NCBI GenBank assembly: GCA_014773175.1
Contig: VXCM01001418.1
Location: forward strand, 188,845 to 252,844
Reading direction: 5' to 3'
DNA from: Lucifuga dentata
Taxonomy: Eukaryota > Chordata > Actinopteri > Ophidiiformes > Bythitidae
DNA length: 64,000 nucleotides
Shown here: piece by piece, positions 12,169 through 23,808 of the stretch
Layout of the letters: each line of letters starts with the position of its first letter
Position numbering within the stretch: position 1 is the stretch's first letter
Notes under the pieces: model-generated
Databases searched by the model: none
Told to the model about the DNA's origin: nothing
What the model saw: only the letters and a program-made list of their open reading frames with translations
Made by a program: the position numbers and the translations under genes

Positions 12169-15100
12169 CAGTCAGAGGTGTGACTTTGTTAGCTTGGCTC
12201 GATGTGCTTCGGTCTACAGCCAGGAGTCTCCTGTCCTGTGGCCTTTCCAGGCTGTGGGTCCCTTGGGTGCTGTGAGGGCCCTTTAGTTGGAACCATTAGG
12301 AGCCTGCTCACAGCACACCTTCTGTGGAGATCCCACCTCACCTCCTTTACTGTAATTGGACGTATTAATTAGAGAAGAAACCCATAGTCTCATCTCACAG
12401 GTCTTGAATCTCCTAATTTTGGAATGTTTAAAATATAAGAATAAAAATACAAAGTTTGTTTGCAGATATTGGGGAATGTGCAGGGAATTTAGGGGGTTTT
12501 GTTTTCGGGTCAGTATTACATGCTCCTTTATAAAAGAGTAAATTCTCTCTCAGATTAGTTTTTTTATTGTTTTAATCTGACAACAGCACAATTGAGTAAT
12601 TTCATATTTCATGGTGAATTTTAAGTCTTAATCTGCAAAGTAACTTGTAACTACAGTTGTCAGGTAAATGTAGTGGTCAAAAGTATCACAAAATGGAAGT
12701 ACTCAAGTACCTCAAACTTCTTCCAAAGTACAGTAAGTGAGTAAATGTATTTAGTTACTTTCACCCTCTGATGTCTATACTCCGAGCAGGGCAGAAGGCA
12801 AATCTCCCTTGCAGCCAAAGAATAGGATCAAGTATGTATACTTAACTTAGAAAGGTCTAGATTTTGGAGACTTTGGATTGTAGTGCTCAAAGGGACACAT
12901 GCATAAACACATGTGTTTTGAGTGATGAAAGACGCCAAGTTGTGTTTAAAGAAATTTTTTTTTACATATGACTTGGGCACGGCCATCCCTATGTTATCTG
13001 ATACAGTCTGTCTGTGCTTTCAGGGCATATGAAGTTTGTTTATTCAGTGACATAGTTTATTTGACTCTGTAAGGCCCCTGTCACTCATTAACACCATTCA
13101 CAGTTTCAGGTTACTGGCTTGATCTCTGAAGGTCAAGTGCAATCATTGCATAAGCTCAAAAATGTGTATGTATACTGTGTGTGTGTGTGAAATCCTATAT
13201 TTAATCTTTATTGTCGTTTACAGTCTCAATAAGCAGAGTTGTTACAAGAACAACATTGAAAGTACAGCATATTTAAACTGATCCATTTTAGTTGTCTTGT
13301 TGTACAAACTCATGACTTTAAATCTTCAGATCTGGTTCATACACACTAAGCAGAATAGATATTATGTTATTTTTGTGCATGATGATGCAGTTCCATCAAA
13401 TAATATTCATGCTTTGGAATGACTCTACAAATGTAAATAAGGGAGCCAAAGACCAAAGGGACGGTTCAAAGCCCTGTATATCCTGCAGTAAATCCCTTGT
13501 AGATTGTTGCTCCCGCACACTTGAGGTTCTCTTTCAAAGCCACAGAGCTTTACCAGCACGAGAGCAGCACGAGACAGGGACGGGGGCTTCCCATATGGCT
13601 CTGTGTCGTCTCTGCCTTTATCATCTCTCTGGCATACTGGAGAGGCTGCAGAGTGCACGGGTCTAAACCCACTTCCTCTACAGGATACAAGGCTGTGCTT
13701 TTATGTGAGAGGACTGTCTAAGGAAAAATAAGGGAGAACAGAAAAAAGACACTGCTAAAGTGGGCTGAAGATGTGAGATAAATGAGATGCATCCAAATTA
13801 AACCCCATCCCTCAGAAGTTGTGAATGAGGCATTTTAAAACATGCTGAGATAAAATGAGATTATCAGTTGTGATTTGGGGTCAGCCTTGAATTGTTTGGT
13901 TTCAAAGGGCTGTCGTGGTTTGAGCTGTGATGGAAGAGGTGAGCCCTGCTCCTCTTCTGCCCACGCTTCCTCATATGCACCACACACTGTAATCAATCCA
14001 AGCCTGCTGGTCAGAAAGACAGATAGGAATCAGAGCAGGTAGTATGAGATACTACTGCACGTGGTTGTACCCATTTGTCTTCATATTTAGATAATAGCAC
14101 ATTTTTCATGTCAGGGAAAAACTCCGACTGCACTTATTGAACTTCTTTTCAGACTTTTGTGAATTTTGTCCAGCAGATTTTTTCTAAATTTTCTAAATGG
14201 GTAATTTACATAGAAGTACAGTTGCTTAGGTTTAACTAAAATAATGCTGTAAGACATGGAAATCCTTTTATATATTCAGAGAACATTTATCAATATCGTT
14301 TTGATTTAGAAATTCATGAAAAATTTGGGTTTTTCTTTTACTTTCATCAACAAAGCATGTGCATAGGGGACCTGTCATAATGATGGATGAGCACTGGGTT
14401 TAATATTCCTCCTAAATTTTCTATGGCTGTATCATTACCTCCATGTGTTTCTGCTGCTAGAAAGTCCATATTGCTTACACTCCGTCCAACGTTTAATGTT
14501 ATTCACGTGATTAGATATAAGCATATCAAATAACAACTTCTAATGTCCTGAGAAATGTATAATTTTAGATTAGATTTAACATGTCATGTGTATTCTTGTT
14601 TGGAATGGTATCTGATTTGGTATAGTAGCCCTCACAGCTGATATCAGAACCCAAATGGAGTTTGGTGTTAATAAAGCTATAATGATTTTACTCTGATTTA
14701 TGTCTTTCATGTTCATTCACGTTTGTTGTTCTGTGTTTGTCAGTGGTAAACCACAGTTAATCAGATCTGTCAGTATATTGCCAGCTAAATGTGCTTGTGG
14801 TGCTGGTGGTGGTTTGCCAGCTAAACATGCTGTTGTAATGTCAGTCTGCACTGGACATGATTTACAGATTCCATTTTCTAGTCATTTCACTGATCTGCAG
14901 AAACTGAGTAGGTGTTGCATTAGTAAACGCTTGAAAACCGGAACCTATTAATGCAATAATAACATTCTAAAGTCAAACTGAGTTAGCAGGAATCAAACAG
15001 AAACAGTGACCTTTACTCTGACTCACCCAATGAACGTGAACAAAGTATTAATGCTTCCTAGCAGCTATTCAAAATGTCCCCCACTCGATGATTTCAGTGA

Positions 15101-18100
15101 ACATTCGTGACATTATTCATTTTTCTGAGGAGGTTGTTTGATTTGTGATACAATTTCTGTCAAACTCCTTTGCTCCCAATCCAAGTCTAACGGCGACAAG
15201 ACTTTCATGTGCAATGCATTATGTCATGACAGCAGCTCCAGCAAAATTTCCCATTGCTGTACGCAACTATTATGAAAAAAAGGAAGTTTGCCTTTAATTG
15301 TCCTCCTAGCTGCTATGGACAGGGGTGGATGTTGTTTATAAGAGGTTTGTTTTTTCTCGCTTGGTCATCTGAGTCTGTTTGTTTAACACAAGACAACTGA
15401 GAACTGTTTTCTACTAAAGTACGATCACCAGAGTTGTCAATGAGACTGTTAAAAATGAGGTGTGTGGATCATCCAGAATAACCAGGACACTGTGTCTGGA
15501 AAGAAATGCCACAGTTGAGCTTTTCAGGTGTTAACTGTTTGATGCTTTGAGCCCACAAACCAAACACCACTGAGCTCCATTGTATTGAGCTGGTGGCAGA
15601 AATCTCAGTGATAGAGATTTCCAAAACTCATGGATAGATGCCAGAAGATATAGTTGGATTTTTTGGTAGTGTGAAATTTTAATGTAGCTTTATTGTCATT
15701 AGATTAGATTAGATTAGATTAGATTAGTATTCTAAAGAGTAGACAGAGACAAAAGCAATGGATTAAAGAGATGAAAATGAGACTTTCATGACAGCAGCTC
15801 CAGCAAGAATCAGTGAGAAGATATATATATTTATGGATACAGATATCATATGAATAATGACTTAACACATACCTTTCTGATGTTCTGCCTTCAGTTTGTG
15901 TTAGAGTACTTGCTTCCATACCATATCCAATGCCAAACCAGTTGGGAAAACCTTGTATTGAAAACAAAGTGGCTCTCATGGTCAGTTGAAAGATTAAATT
16001 GGGCAGTTTACAACAGGACTCTAACATTTCCCTCATGGAACTGTGGGATTTAAACATATATTTTTGTGCCACTAATGTCCATACACAAAGTGGCCAAAGG
16101 TAAATTTCATTTCTGTCTAATTGTACCATTTCACCCTCATCCTTGTGGTGCACATGCTTAGTAATTGCTGGTTAAGTGTTAAAACCTTGCTCTGCAGCAC
16201 CATTAGTGGTCAAAAGCTCCACAGGATGCCATTAAATTGGTAAATGACTCCTGTATTGAAAAAGCAATGTGTTTTTCTCCTTTTATCAGATGGTATGACC
16301 CTTCTCTGGCCATAGGAAGTCAAATTAAAATTTAGCACAGTGATTTCACAAATAATTTAAGTTGGATCTGACCCAAAACTTCAGTGGACTCCAAAGTGGC
16401 AACACATGACCTCGTGGGTCAGGTTCAGACCTCAGGATTTTTTGGGTGTTGTGTCAGCCAAAAAAACCTTTAACTTCAACATATCAATGTTTTGTTTTTT
16501 GGCTTGTTAACTGTTAGCAACAGCTTTAATTTTATTGTTTGACTGCACAGTGCAGCTGGAATTAGAAGGAACATGTCACAGTTAGGTCTAGCACATGTAG
16601 GGACTCCCATGAATCATGAGCAATAAAATGATCAGTTTTTCACCCTTTACTAAGTCCAAATATGGAAGTTGATATATAGGAGTTAAAATTAACTTACATA
16701 TTTGTTTACCATCTACATTCTGGTCTTAGCAAAATATTACCCAATAAATGAGATGGTTTTGATGATATTAGACCACAAGCAGATCACAATGACCTGCAGA
16801 TCATTGTGGTGGCCACTATCTAGTCCAGGGGTACTCAAATACAAACCTTAAAGGTCCACAAAGAAAATTTTCAATAAGACAAAGGTCTGTTTATTAAACT
16901 CAGTCAAGCCAGGGTCAGATTGGGATCCTAATTTTTTTCTTCTTTCTTTCTTTTCCTTTCGGCTTTCCCTTCAGGGGTCACCACAGTGAATCATCTGCCT
17001 CCATCTAACCCTATCCTCTGCCTCCTCTTCTCTCACACCAACTAACTTCATGTCCTCTTTCACTACATCCATAAATCTCCTCTTTGGTCTTCCTCTAGGC
17101 CTCCTGCCTGGCAGTTCCAACCTCAGCATCCTTCTACCGATATGTTCACTATCCCTCCTCTGTACATGTCCAAACCATCTCAGTCTGGCCTCTCTGACTT
17201 TATCTCCAAAACATCTAACATGCGCTGTCCCTCTGATGTACTCGTTCCTGATCCTATCCATCCTCGTCACTCCCAAAGAGAACCTCAGCATTTTAGTCTC
17301 TGCTACCTCTAGCTCTGCCTCCTGTCTTTTCCTCAGTGCCACTGTCTCTAAGCCATACAACATCGCTGGTCTCACCACCGTTTTGCACCTTTCCTTTCAT
17401 TCTTGATCCTAATTTTTTTTTTAATTAGAATATACAATACTATAGGATATAAATAATATGTGTAAAAATAATACTAGGATATAAATAATACGTGTAAAAA
17501 GTATTATTTGCTCAGAGTCCGGAGACAGTTGCGGTTCGGTCCGGATCCGGACAGGAGTCTGGACTTTGAGGATGACTGATCTAGTCTATCTATGGAGGAA
17601 GTGGCCTCCCCTAGTCCCCAGTATGTGTCACGGTGCAGAATTCTATCCTTGATGATAGTCATTCAGACCACAGCCACATATGTAATGTATTAGTTAGAAT
17701 GAAAAACAAAACAATTGGATCTTATTTTATTCCACTTCAGAGAAAGATGTCAAATCCAAATCGGAAAACATACAGTATACTGTATAATTCACAAAAGTGT
17801 ATATAACTATTTGACCTGTTCGTGCTTGGTAAAGCCAAGAAAATAAAACAGAAGCTGACTGCACCTTGTGCCTTTCACCTTTGACAGCCAGGTATGCAAC
17901 TGCAGTTTGTGATCTTGAACCAATCATGCACTTCAGCGCTTGGTACTAACTGACACACCCCCCTATTGTGCCTCCTCATGCTCAGGTGCAGTCAAATTCC
18001 ACTGAGCTACACCTAATGGGAATGCCATTTCACTGGTACAAAGCTCTACTGTGCACTCTTACATGCATTCTGTTTGTGCAATAACATGGTGTTTTTTCAC

Positions 18101-20872
18101 AAACTATTTTGAGGTAAATATGTACTTGTTTGTAGTGTCCAATTTTTTTCTCATACACTGAGTAAATACATGTTTTTATCAACAGGTATATCCATGCAGC
18201 AATGACAAGGAGTGCAGTGTGGGTAGCTACTGCCACAGCCCACAGCAGGCGCCTTCTCGTTGCCTCACCTGCCGCAGGAGGAAGAAGCGCTGCCACAGAG
18301 ATGCCATGTGCTGTCCTGGGAACCGCTGCAGTAACTGTACATAACGCATACACACACAATTTCAGTGGAGGCTAGTTGCATTTATATTATAACCTGGGGG
18401 GAGGGATGCTGCTATGTGATTTCCTGTCATATGCACACATGTTGGAAATAAAAACCATTAACCAATAAAAAAACATAATTTTGAACACATGCTTTTAGAC
18501 AGACCTGAACAAGAGATATAATATCCTGAAAGCCAGTGGTCAGGAATCAAAGGTCCCGTTTTGGCATGTTGAATGCAGTGAAATGTGGAAATGGCATGGA
18601 TGTGTGTGTACATGTAGACTAAGCTGCTGCACAGAGGCTGTGCTGAAATCAATGTGAAATCTGAATTGCAGGAAAAATGGTCTTTTGTAAATGGTGTGGC
18701 TGACAAACACTAATGCTAACAGGAGGCTGCCTTATCTAATCTGTTGTTGTGGCTTCCAATTCATTAAAGTCAATCAATTAATTTCAAATAATCCTATGTA
18801 ATGTGCTCGTGCCCAGTCACTGATTCAATCTTTGACCTCCTTACACTGATGGTGACAGTTGCTTACACAAACTATAGATTACCTAAACTAAAAAAGACCT
18901 TATTTTCCCTGTCAATGGTAGAATGTAGTGTTTTATCATGGCCTGGAGGTGCTATGAAAGAAAGTAATATAAATTTACTGAAGCTATTTCATTTCAAAAT
19001 AAATCCAGAAGTAACCAAAAGTATGACTCATTTACCTAGAAATGAAAGCTGGCTCATAGAAAGAGTCAAATCTAACACCTGAAGGACCGTTAAAGGTACA
19101 AAATTTATCAAGATCTTGGATCTCTTAAAGAGTCCCAGTTAGCAATCACTAGGACAAGATATCCAAGATGCTAATTCTACCTTTTGGTCAAGCTGCTCAT
19201 TAGACTGAACATTGTGATTTGGGCTGCTTTCTGTGATGTTTCTGTGATGACCTCAGCATGCTTCTCTTCTTGACCCATCTGCAGATATTTGTGTCCCTAT
19301 TTCTGAGAGCGTCCCCTCACCTCACATCTCAGCTTTAGATGACCACAACAAACTCTCCACTAAGGAACACAGCTGGAGGAAGAGCGGGAAAGCACATTCT
19401 AAGCATTCTCTCAAAGGTAAGATATGATAATGCATGTCTACCTACTGATGTTAAAACATGTTAAGGAGAGACCCAGTCTTCTCCACTTGCCCCATGACTG
19501 TCACTCTTGTCTTTTCTAACTTTGTCCTTGCTAAATCTGGCCTGGATGGCTGAATCTTTTGTTTCTGTTGTTCGCTGTCTGCATGCCCTATAAAGTTCAT
19601 GGGCGACGCCAGTCCACAAACTATGTTGATAATTACCCCTCTGCTCATATGTCAGTGTCTCTGAGCCCAAGGCACAGTAGAGGGAGTCTAGAAGAAACCA
19701 CAATGTCCTTGCTGTTTCTGCACCTACATAACACCATACAAACACTTTCATTGACAGCACACATTGTGTGATACACAAGTGAAAACCACAGAATGTAGGT
19801 TTGGCACTATTACTGCTAATAACTCACTAAGTCCCCTGCTTAGTGTTCATGTCACCTGATTTAGTCCTATCCATAAAGAGCCTATCCATAAAGCAATGCC
19901 TTTAATGAGACACTTAAATTCTTCAACTATAAATGCACTCTTAAGACAGTAAAAGCTGTACTTGATAAAACTGTGTGAAAATCACAACATTACACTAACT
20001 TGCTATAAATAAAGTTATTTTAAGGAAGGGACATTTCCATTTATTTGTTAATGAGTTGCTCTTATTCCTCAACATTTTATTACATTATAAAGGCCTAAAG
20101 AAAATTGATACTTGAGAAAAGAACTAGTGGCTATAAGCCTCTGAGCATATCATCAGGCTTAGTCATCCATGATGCTGTTGGCTGGGACATGATATTGAAA
20201 TAAGTAATGGATAAAGTGTGGTTTTGTCAGGTATATAGGACAACTGGAGGAAATTCAAATTTGTTTCACAGAAAACCTGCATGAAGCAATGTACAATAAA
20301 CTCCAAGGCACTGGATAGTTCTATTTGTGCAGATTCTTTTGGAGAACAGTGCTTGGTACTGGGGCTGTATACATGGGTATAATAATACTACCCCTTGCTA
20401 CAGATTTGTATCTTAAAAAGTAAAATAAGATAATAAATGGTAGACATCAGGTCTCATGATAGCTGCAAATGTACGTGTAATGGTTAATCTATGGACGATA
20501 TAGTCAAGTTTACAATAATGTATTCCTTGTGTTGCTAAATTTCTAAGTGTATAGGATTACCTCCCAAAGTGACACACTTCATGGAGATGTACGCGTGTTT
20601 GTTCCTCCTCTTCTCTGACAGGACATGAAGGTGATCCTTGCCTGCGTTCATCTGACTGCTCTGAGGGCTACTGCTGTGCACGCCATTTCTGGACCAAAAT
20701 CTGCAAACCGGTATTGAGACAGGGAGAGGTGTGCACCAAGCAGAGGAAGAAGGGCTCTCATGGCTTGGAAATCTTCCAGCGCTGTGACTGTGCCAAAGGC
20801 CTCTCCTGCAAGGTGTGGAAAGACGCCACCTCCTCGTCCAAGTCCAGGCTGCACATGTGCCAGAAGATCTGA
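9496..20872 (+). CDS. dkk2: Dickkopf-related protein 2 (Dkk2), complete, 4 coding exons
   Basis: Dkk2 is a secreted ligand that binds the Wnt co-receptors LRP5/6 and Kremen and modulates Wnt/beta-catenin signalling. The coding exons are 9496-9699, 18186-18336, 19285-19416 and 20622-20872. They join in frame to 245 residues; human DKK2 has 259. A hydrophobic signal peptide covers about residues 1-24. The family motif NSIK follows, then NRSAG. The N-terminal domain has ten cysteines (72, 78, 84, 94, 97, 104, 110, 111, 116, 121). A Ser/His/Lys linker leads to the C-terminal colipase-like domain with ten cysteines (169, 175, 180, 181, 190, 200, 217, 219, 225, 242). That domain includes FCC-like YCCARHFWTKIC and ends CQKI, as in DKK2. 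The NSIK motif, the linker and the terminus favour DKK2 over DKK1 or DKK4. All introns are GT-AG. The gene is convergent with aimp1, as in human. Confidence 0.97.
9885..10150. promoter_or_regulatory. Possible enhancer in dkk2 intron 1
   Basis: Just after exon 1 the composition is unusually complex and CpG-containing. It includes an octamer-like AAATATGCATA (near 9920), GCGCATGCG, an E-box in TCTCACGTGTG (near 10008) and homeobox-type TTAAT words. The position and motif density resemble a conserved intronic enhancer, but no alignment backs this and motifs of this size occur by chance. Confidence 0.25.
10453..10504. repeat. CAAAA repeat running into poly-A
   Basis: CAAAA units followed by about 24 A. 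This may be the tail of a retroposed sequence, but no body is recognisable beside it. Confidence 0.9.
12132..12166. repeat. GA microsatellite
   Basis: About 17 GA units in dkk2 intron 1. Confidence 0.95.
12640..12770. mobile_element. End fragment of a fish hAT-like repeat
   Basis: Shares the GTCAGGTAAATGTAGTGG, AGTACTCAAGTACCTCAAA and TTAGTTACTTTC words of the common fish repeat to which 727-1445 also appears to belong. Only one end, about 130 bp, is present. Confidence 0.55.
15699..15727. repeat. AGATT pentanucleotide repeat
   Basis: Five tandem AGATT units in dkk2 intron 1. Confidence 0.9.
16826..17578. mobile_element. Non-autonomous hAT-like element, interrupted by a LINE
   Basis: The left end is CAGGGGTACTCAAATAC. 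The right end, on the minus strand, reads CAGTCATCCTCAAAGTC. The first 14 bases agree at 10 positions and have the CAGGGGT form typical of hAT/Charlie elements. The 8-bp word ATCTAGTC lies exactly outside both ends (16818-16825 and 17579-17586), the hAT target-site length. Without the nested LINE and its extra 15-bp duplication the element is about 272 bp with no coding capacity. Inside are a 32-bp-period tandem duplication (from 17444 and 17476) and a small GC-rich palindrome (TCCGGATCCGGA, near 17539). Confidence 0.8.
16939..17404 (-). mobile_element. 5'-truncated LINE 3' end (RTE-like), nested
   Basis: A minus-strand open frame (17378-16971, 135 residues) carries the C-terminal end of a non-LTR retrotransposon polyprotein. 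Blocks include MLYGLETVALRKRQEAELEV, RLRWFGHVQRR, GRPKRRFMDVVKEDM and the terminal CGDP, which is followed directly by the short GAAAGCCGAAAGG-type 3' tail and a GAAA/GAAG-rich end. The catalytic reverse transcriptase and endonuclease domains are missing, so it is a dead-on-arrival copy. A perfect 15-bp duplication, GATCCTAATTTTTTT, flanks it (16924-16938 and 17405-17419). The RTE-clade label comes from resemblance of the C-terminus and is less certain than the LINE call. Confidence 0.85.
18186..18336 (+). CDS. dkk2: dkk2 coding exon 2
   Basis: Encodes residues 69-118 plus one base of codon 119. It holds nine of the ten cysteines of the N-terminal domain, with the blocks YCHSP, CRRRKKRCHRD and MCCPG. 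The acceptor is CAACAG|GTATAT. The donor chosen is AACT|GTACAT because it gives four residues between the last two cysteines, the spacing in other Dickkopf proteins. Confidence 0.95.
18337..19284 (+). other. dkk2 intron 2
   Basis: A 948-bp GT-AG intron. I see no repeat family, RNA gene or convincing open frame in it. Confidence 0.85.
19285..19416 (+). CDS. dkk2: dkk2 coding exon 3
   Basis: Encodes the rest of codon 119 to residue 162: the last cysteine of the N-terminal domain (ICVPISES) and the inter-domain linker, which is rich in Ser, His and Lys and ends HSLKG across the junction. The acceptor is CTGCAG|ATATTT and the donor AAAG|GTAAGA. The linker is the least conserved part of the family. 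Confidence 0.93.
19417..20621 (+). other. dkk2 intron 3
   Basis: A 1205-bp GT-AG intron with no recognised element. Short overlapping open frames near 19460-19780 on both strands carry no family motif. Confidence 0.85.
20622..20872 (+). CDS. dkk2: dkk2 coding exon 4 and stop
   Basis: Encodes residues 163-245, the whole C-terminal cysteine-rich domain that contacts LRP5/6 and Kremen in this family. It begins GHEGDPC and carries ARHFWTKICKPV, CTKQRKKGSHGLEIFQRCDC and LSCKVWKDA, ending CQKI before TGA at 20870-20872. The acceptor is TGACAG|GACATG. Confidence 0.97.
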
Positions 20873-22425
20873 AGTGGAGGCAGCTGCTGTAGGCGTGGAG
20901 GCCTCTGTCTCCATCTGCCAGGGAAAGTTTTTAAAGGATGAGTTGTGGCTGTACTGAAAGGGAGTAAAAGACAGAGACTAACAAGAGACAGAACGGACTG
21001 TGCGGGTTCAAGCTCACTATTCAGCAAGTGAAGAGGGAATGGGAATGCTTTTATGTGTTTGCACCCACATACACTCTTACACAGATACACCTCATGGCTT
21101 TCTAAGATCAATAAGCTCACAGTGTGTAAGATGTTCGTAGATATCACTCTTCTGACTTGTTACCTATTCTCACAACTTTCAGGGAGCCACAGTAGATGAT
21201 TTGTCAGTAGATGCTGTGATAGTTGTGGATATTTTCCAAATCGAGGTGGCAGACACACTTTCATCAAACTTCATCTTACGAATATAGTCAATAAGACTGA
21301 TAACGTATTTACTGAGAAGCCATACTATTATTACACAAAACATTCTGCATCGAGCTGCAAACAAAAGACCTGTCATAGTCTTTCTTTCATAGATGAGTCA
21401 CAATTTTGACAGTGTTGTCTGTTTTTTCATATTTCAGTGTCTCAGCCCTTATCATTTTGGGATTGCTGGCATGCACAGATCATGTTGTGTTCATGTCATC
21501 ATCTTACAGGTCTTGTTGTGTTATATCTTGAAGAATTTCAAATTGACTATATTGAAAGACATGTATAGCTAGTAACAGTGCCCAGATTAACTAAATAGTG
21601 GGCATATTGTGCCTGGACTGTACACTACAGAGCTACAGTAGACTTGCATCCAATGACTTCAATCCGACACATAATCCTGTACTTTTATAACCAAAGAAAG
21701 GAAGAACATTTACATTCATCTAATGACTTTCATCTGGGACTTTAACTCCTCATACAAGCTTTAGCCTCAAGAAGAGAGATAAAGAATTATGTCCATCGGG
21801 GAAATGTTGTTTGATCTATCACATACAGCTGCACTCTATTGTGATAAAACAGTTTGCACTGAGGTACTGCTCAATGCAAACTTACTGTTGCCGTTCTGAT
21901 AAACGACTGAGAGTGGTTGTGCTTTTCAGATCACATGAATGTGATTCAAAGATATAATGGTAGAATGGAACTGGAATTCTTTTCATTTACACCGTAGGAA
22001 TGGAGACGTGAGAAGCTTGATTAAAATTGCATAAAAACTCAATACACCCATTGTTCTCAATTACCTTTGCAGTTTTAATCAGCAGTTTGTTGACGGTGCA
22101 TGGCCCTGTTTATGTGTCTATTTTTTTCACAAATGACTGCATACTTTCTTCTCATGGTACTGTGTAGTTTTGTGTTGTACTGGATGTGAAACAATGCTTT
22201 TCTTTCAGTAACACTTGGTAATGCTCAGTTGCTAACCACATACTTGGTACAATATCACATTTCTTCCCTTTTGCTTTAATGTTTTAGAGCATCAACTACA
22301 CATATTTTTTAACCATTTAAAATATCAATAAGCTCTTATATTGTAAATAGATTGGAAACAATGAAAATGTATTTAAGAATCAATGTATATCATGTACATA
22401 TAATAAAAATATGAGTCCTAAATGT
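20873..22425 (+). other. dkk2 3' untranslated region (inferred)
   Basis: About 1.55 kb from the stop to just past the first convincing poly(A) signal. It is AU-rich, with several ATTTA-type words in the second half, as is common for short-lived signalling mRNAs. The end point is inferred from the signal only. Confidence 0.5.
22402..22407 (+). terminator. Likely dkk2 poly(A) signal AATAAA
   Basis: AATAAA, followed about 30 bp later by a T-rich stretch (GTTTTTTTTTAGGTG near 22435) suited to 3'-end processing. Earlier AATAAA-type words in the 3' UTR are less well placed. Confidence 0.5.
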
Positions 22426-23808
22426 TACAGCAAAGTTTTTTTTTTAGGTGAGAAGAGTATAAGGATGACATATGTAGGATGAGCACAGTTGGACAGATTC
22501 AAAATAATGTAGCTGAAATGATAAAGAGATTGTGTATAGATAAGGGATGTGACATAGATAGCTTTGATTGGTGTTACAGACTGGAGAATGTCTCAAAAAA
22601 GAAAGGCAAGCACATTATTTTCCAAAATGCTTTATGTAAATGGGGTGTAAATCATGAATTACATCCAACTAAATATTGTTTGTGTGAATACTTTCCACTG
22701 ATTTATGTATTTACACTAATGAATGAATAAAAGAATGTATTTTGTATCATTGGTTACAAATGACTTATTAATTGTCACATTTCTTCTTGAGTCACCTTTT
22801 CTAAATATAAGAAAGGAAGATCAGCCAAGGTATGATGAGTAGCAAATGTTTCTATTATGTATTGTGCTAATATGTCTTTACATAACATCGCAAACACAAA
22901 CATTAAGCCACATTATTGATGCAGCCAAATTCTATTGAAATAAGTGATTGTGATTCCTAGTTAGCATAATTATGCTGTATTTATACTACAAATAGAGCAA
23001 AAACTTAATTTTTTAATTAAAATAATATTCATAAACCATGTGGTAAATGAATTACATTGGTTCAAAGTTAAAATATTCAGACTGTTATGAGTTACCATGG
23101 CACATTATTTAACTCAAAATCATGATGTCTGGAACATGACTGAGTGATACAATACATCCTCCAATAGTTTGTGGATCATCAAAACAGTTGTGACTGTTTC
23201 ACATTTTTTCATGTGTACAAATCCAAAAGCCTTTATAAAAGCATTACAGATGAATGCATTACACATGTGATCTATGGACAGTGTTACATGAAAATGTCTT
23301 TATTTATTTTTTAAATTTTAGTTTATTGCATTTTATAACTAAAAATGATTAAACTGAAATTCTTTATGAAATCTTTCAATTGGATTACTGTCCTCACCAC
23401 TGCTGCATGTACTGAGTTCTCTCTTAAGGCCACTTTGTAAGCTCACAATTTCAGACCCTGCTCTAAAATGTTTGTTTTTTTTTGTTTTTTTTAATATGAA
23501 GTGTTTTATTTTAGTTCAACAGAATGATTCTGGTAATAATTCTGGTAAGTAAAGGGTTAAAACATTTACATTGTTTGGTGACCTAATATCATAAGAGTTA
23601 AATTCAATAGAAAAGGTTATTTGATTATTTCTTTTCACGTATAGCAAACTGTGTATTCCAGGTATGTTTTATGTGATTGGGTTGGTCACTTGTCAATCAC
23701 AGACACTACCCAATAGTAATGCCTCTTCAAATGCTATACTTACCTATTAAATCTATAGATGGGTGGAGCTTAAGAGAAGCAAGCGATGAGCAACGGTTGC
23801 TGAGTTTC

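Larger units (their letters stand above)
9700..18185 (+). other. dkk2 intron 1
   Basis: A GT-AG intron of 8486 bp. It contains a possible enhancer, simple repeats, the end of a fish hAT-like repeat, and a LINE nested in a hAT element, all listed separately. Two repeat-poor stretches of balanced composition (about 11700-12330 and 13350-14050) hold no recognisable coding sequence. Confidence 0.85.

Noticed and set aside
15719..16153. 144-codon minus-strand open frame in dkk2 intron 1
   Set aside because: Begins and ends in low-complexity sequence including the AGATT repeat, and has no domain features.
17050..17406. 118-codon plus-strand open frame
   Set aside because: It is the antisense reading of the LINE C-terminal coding sequence.
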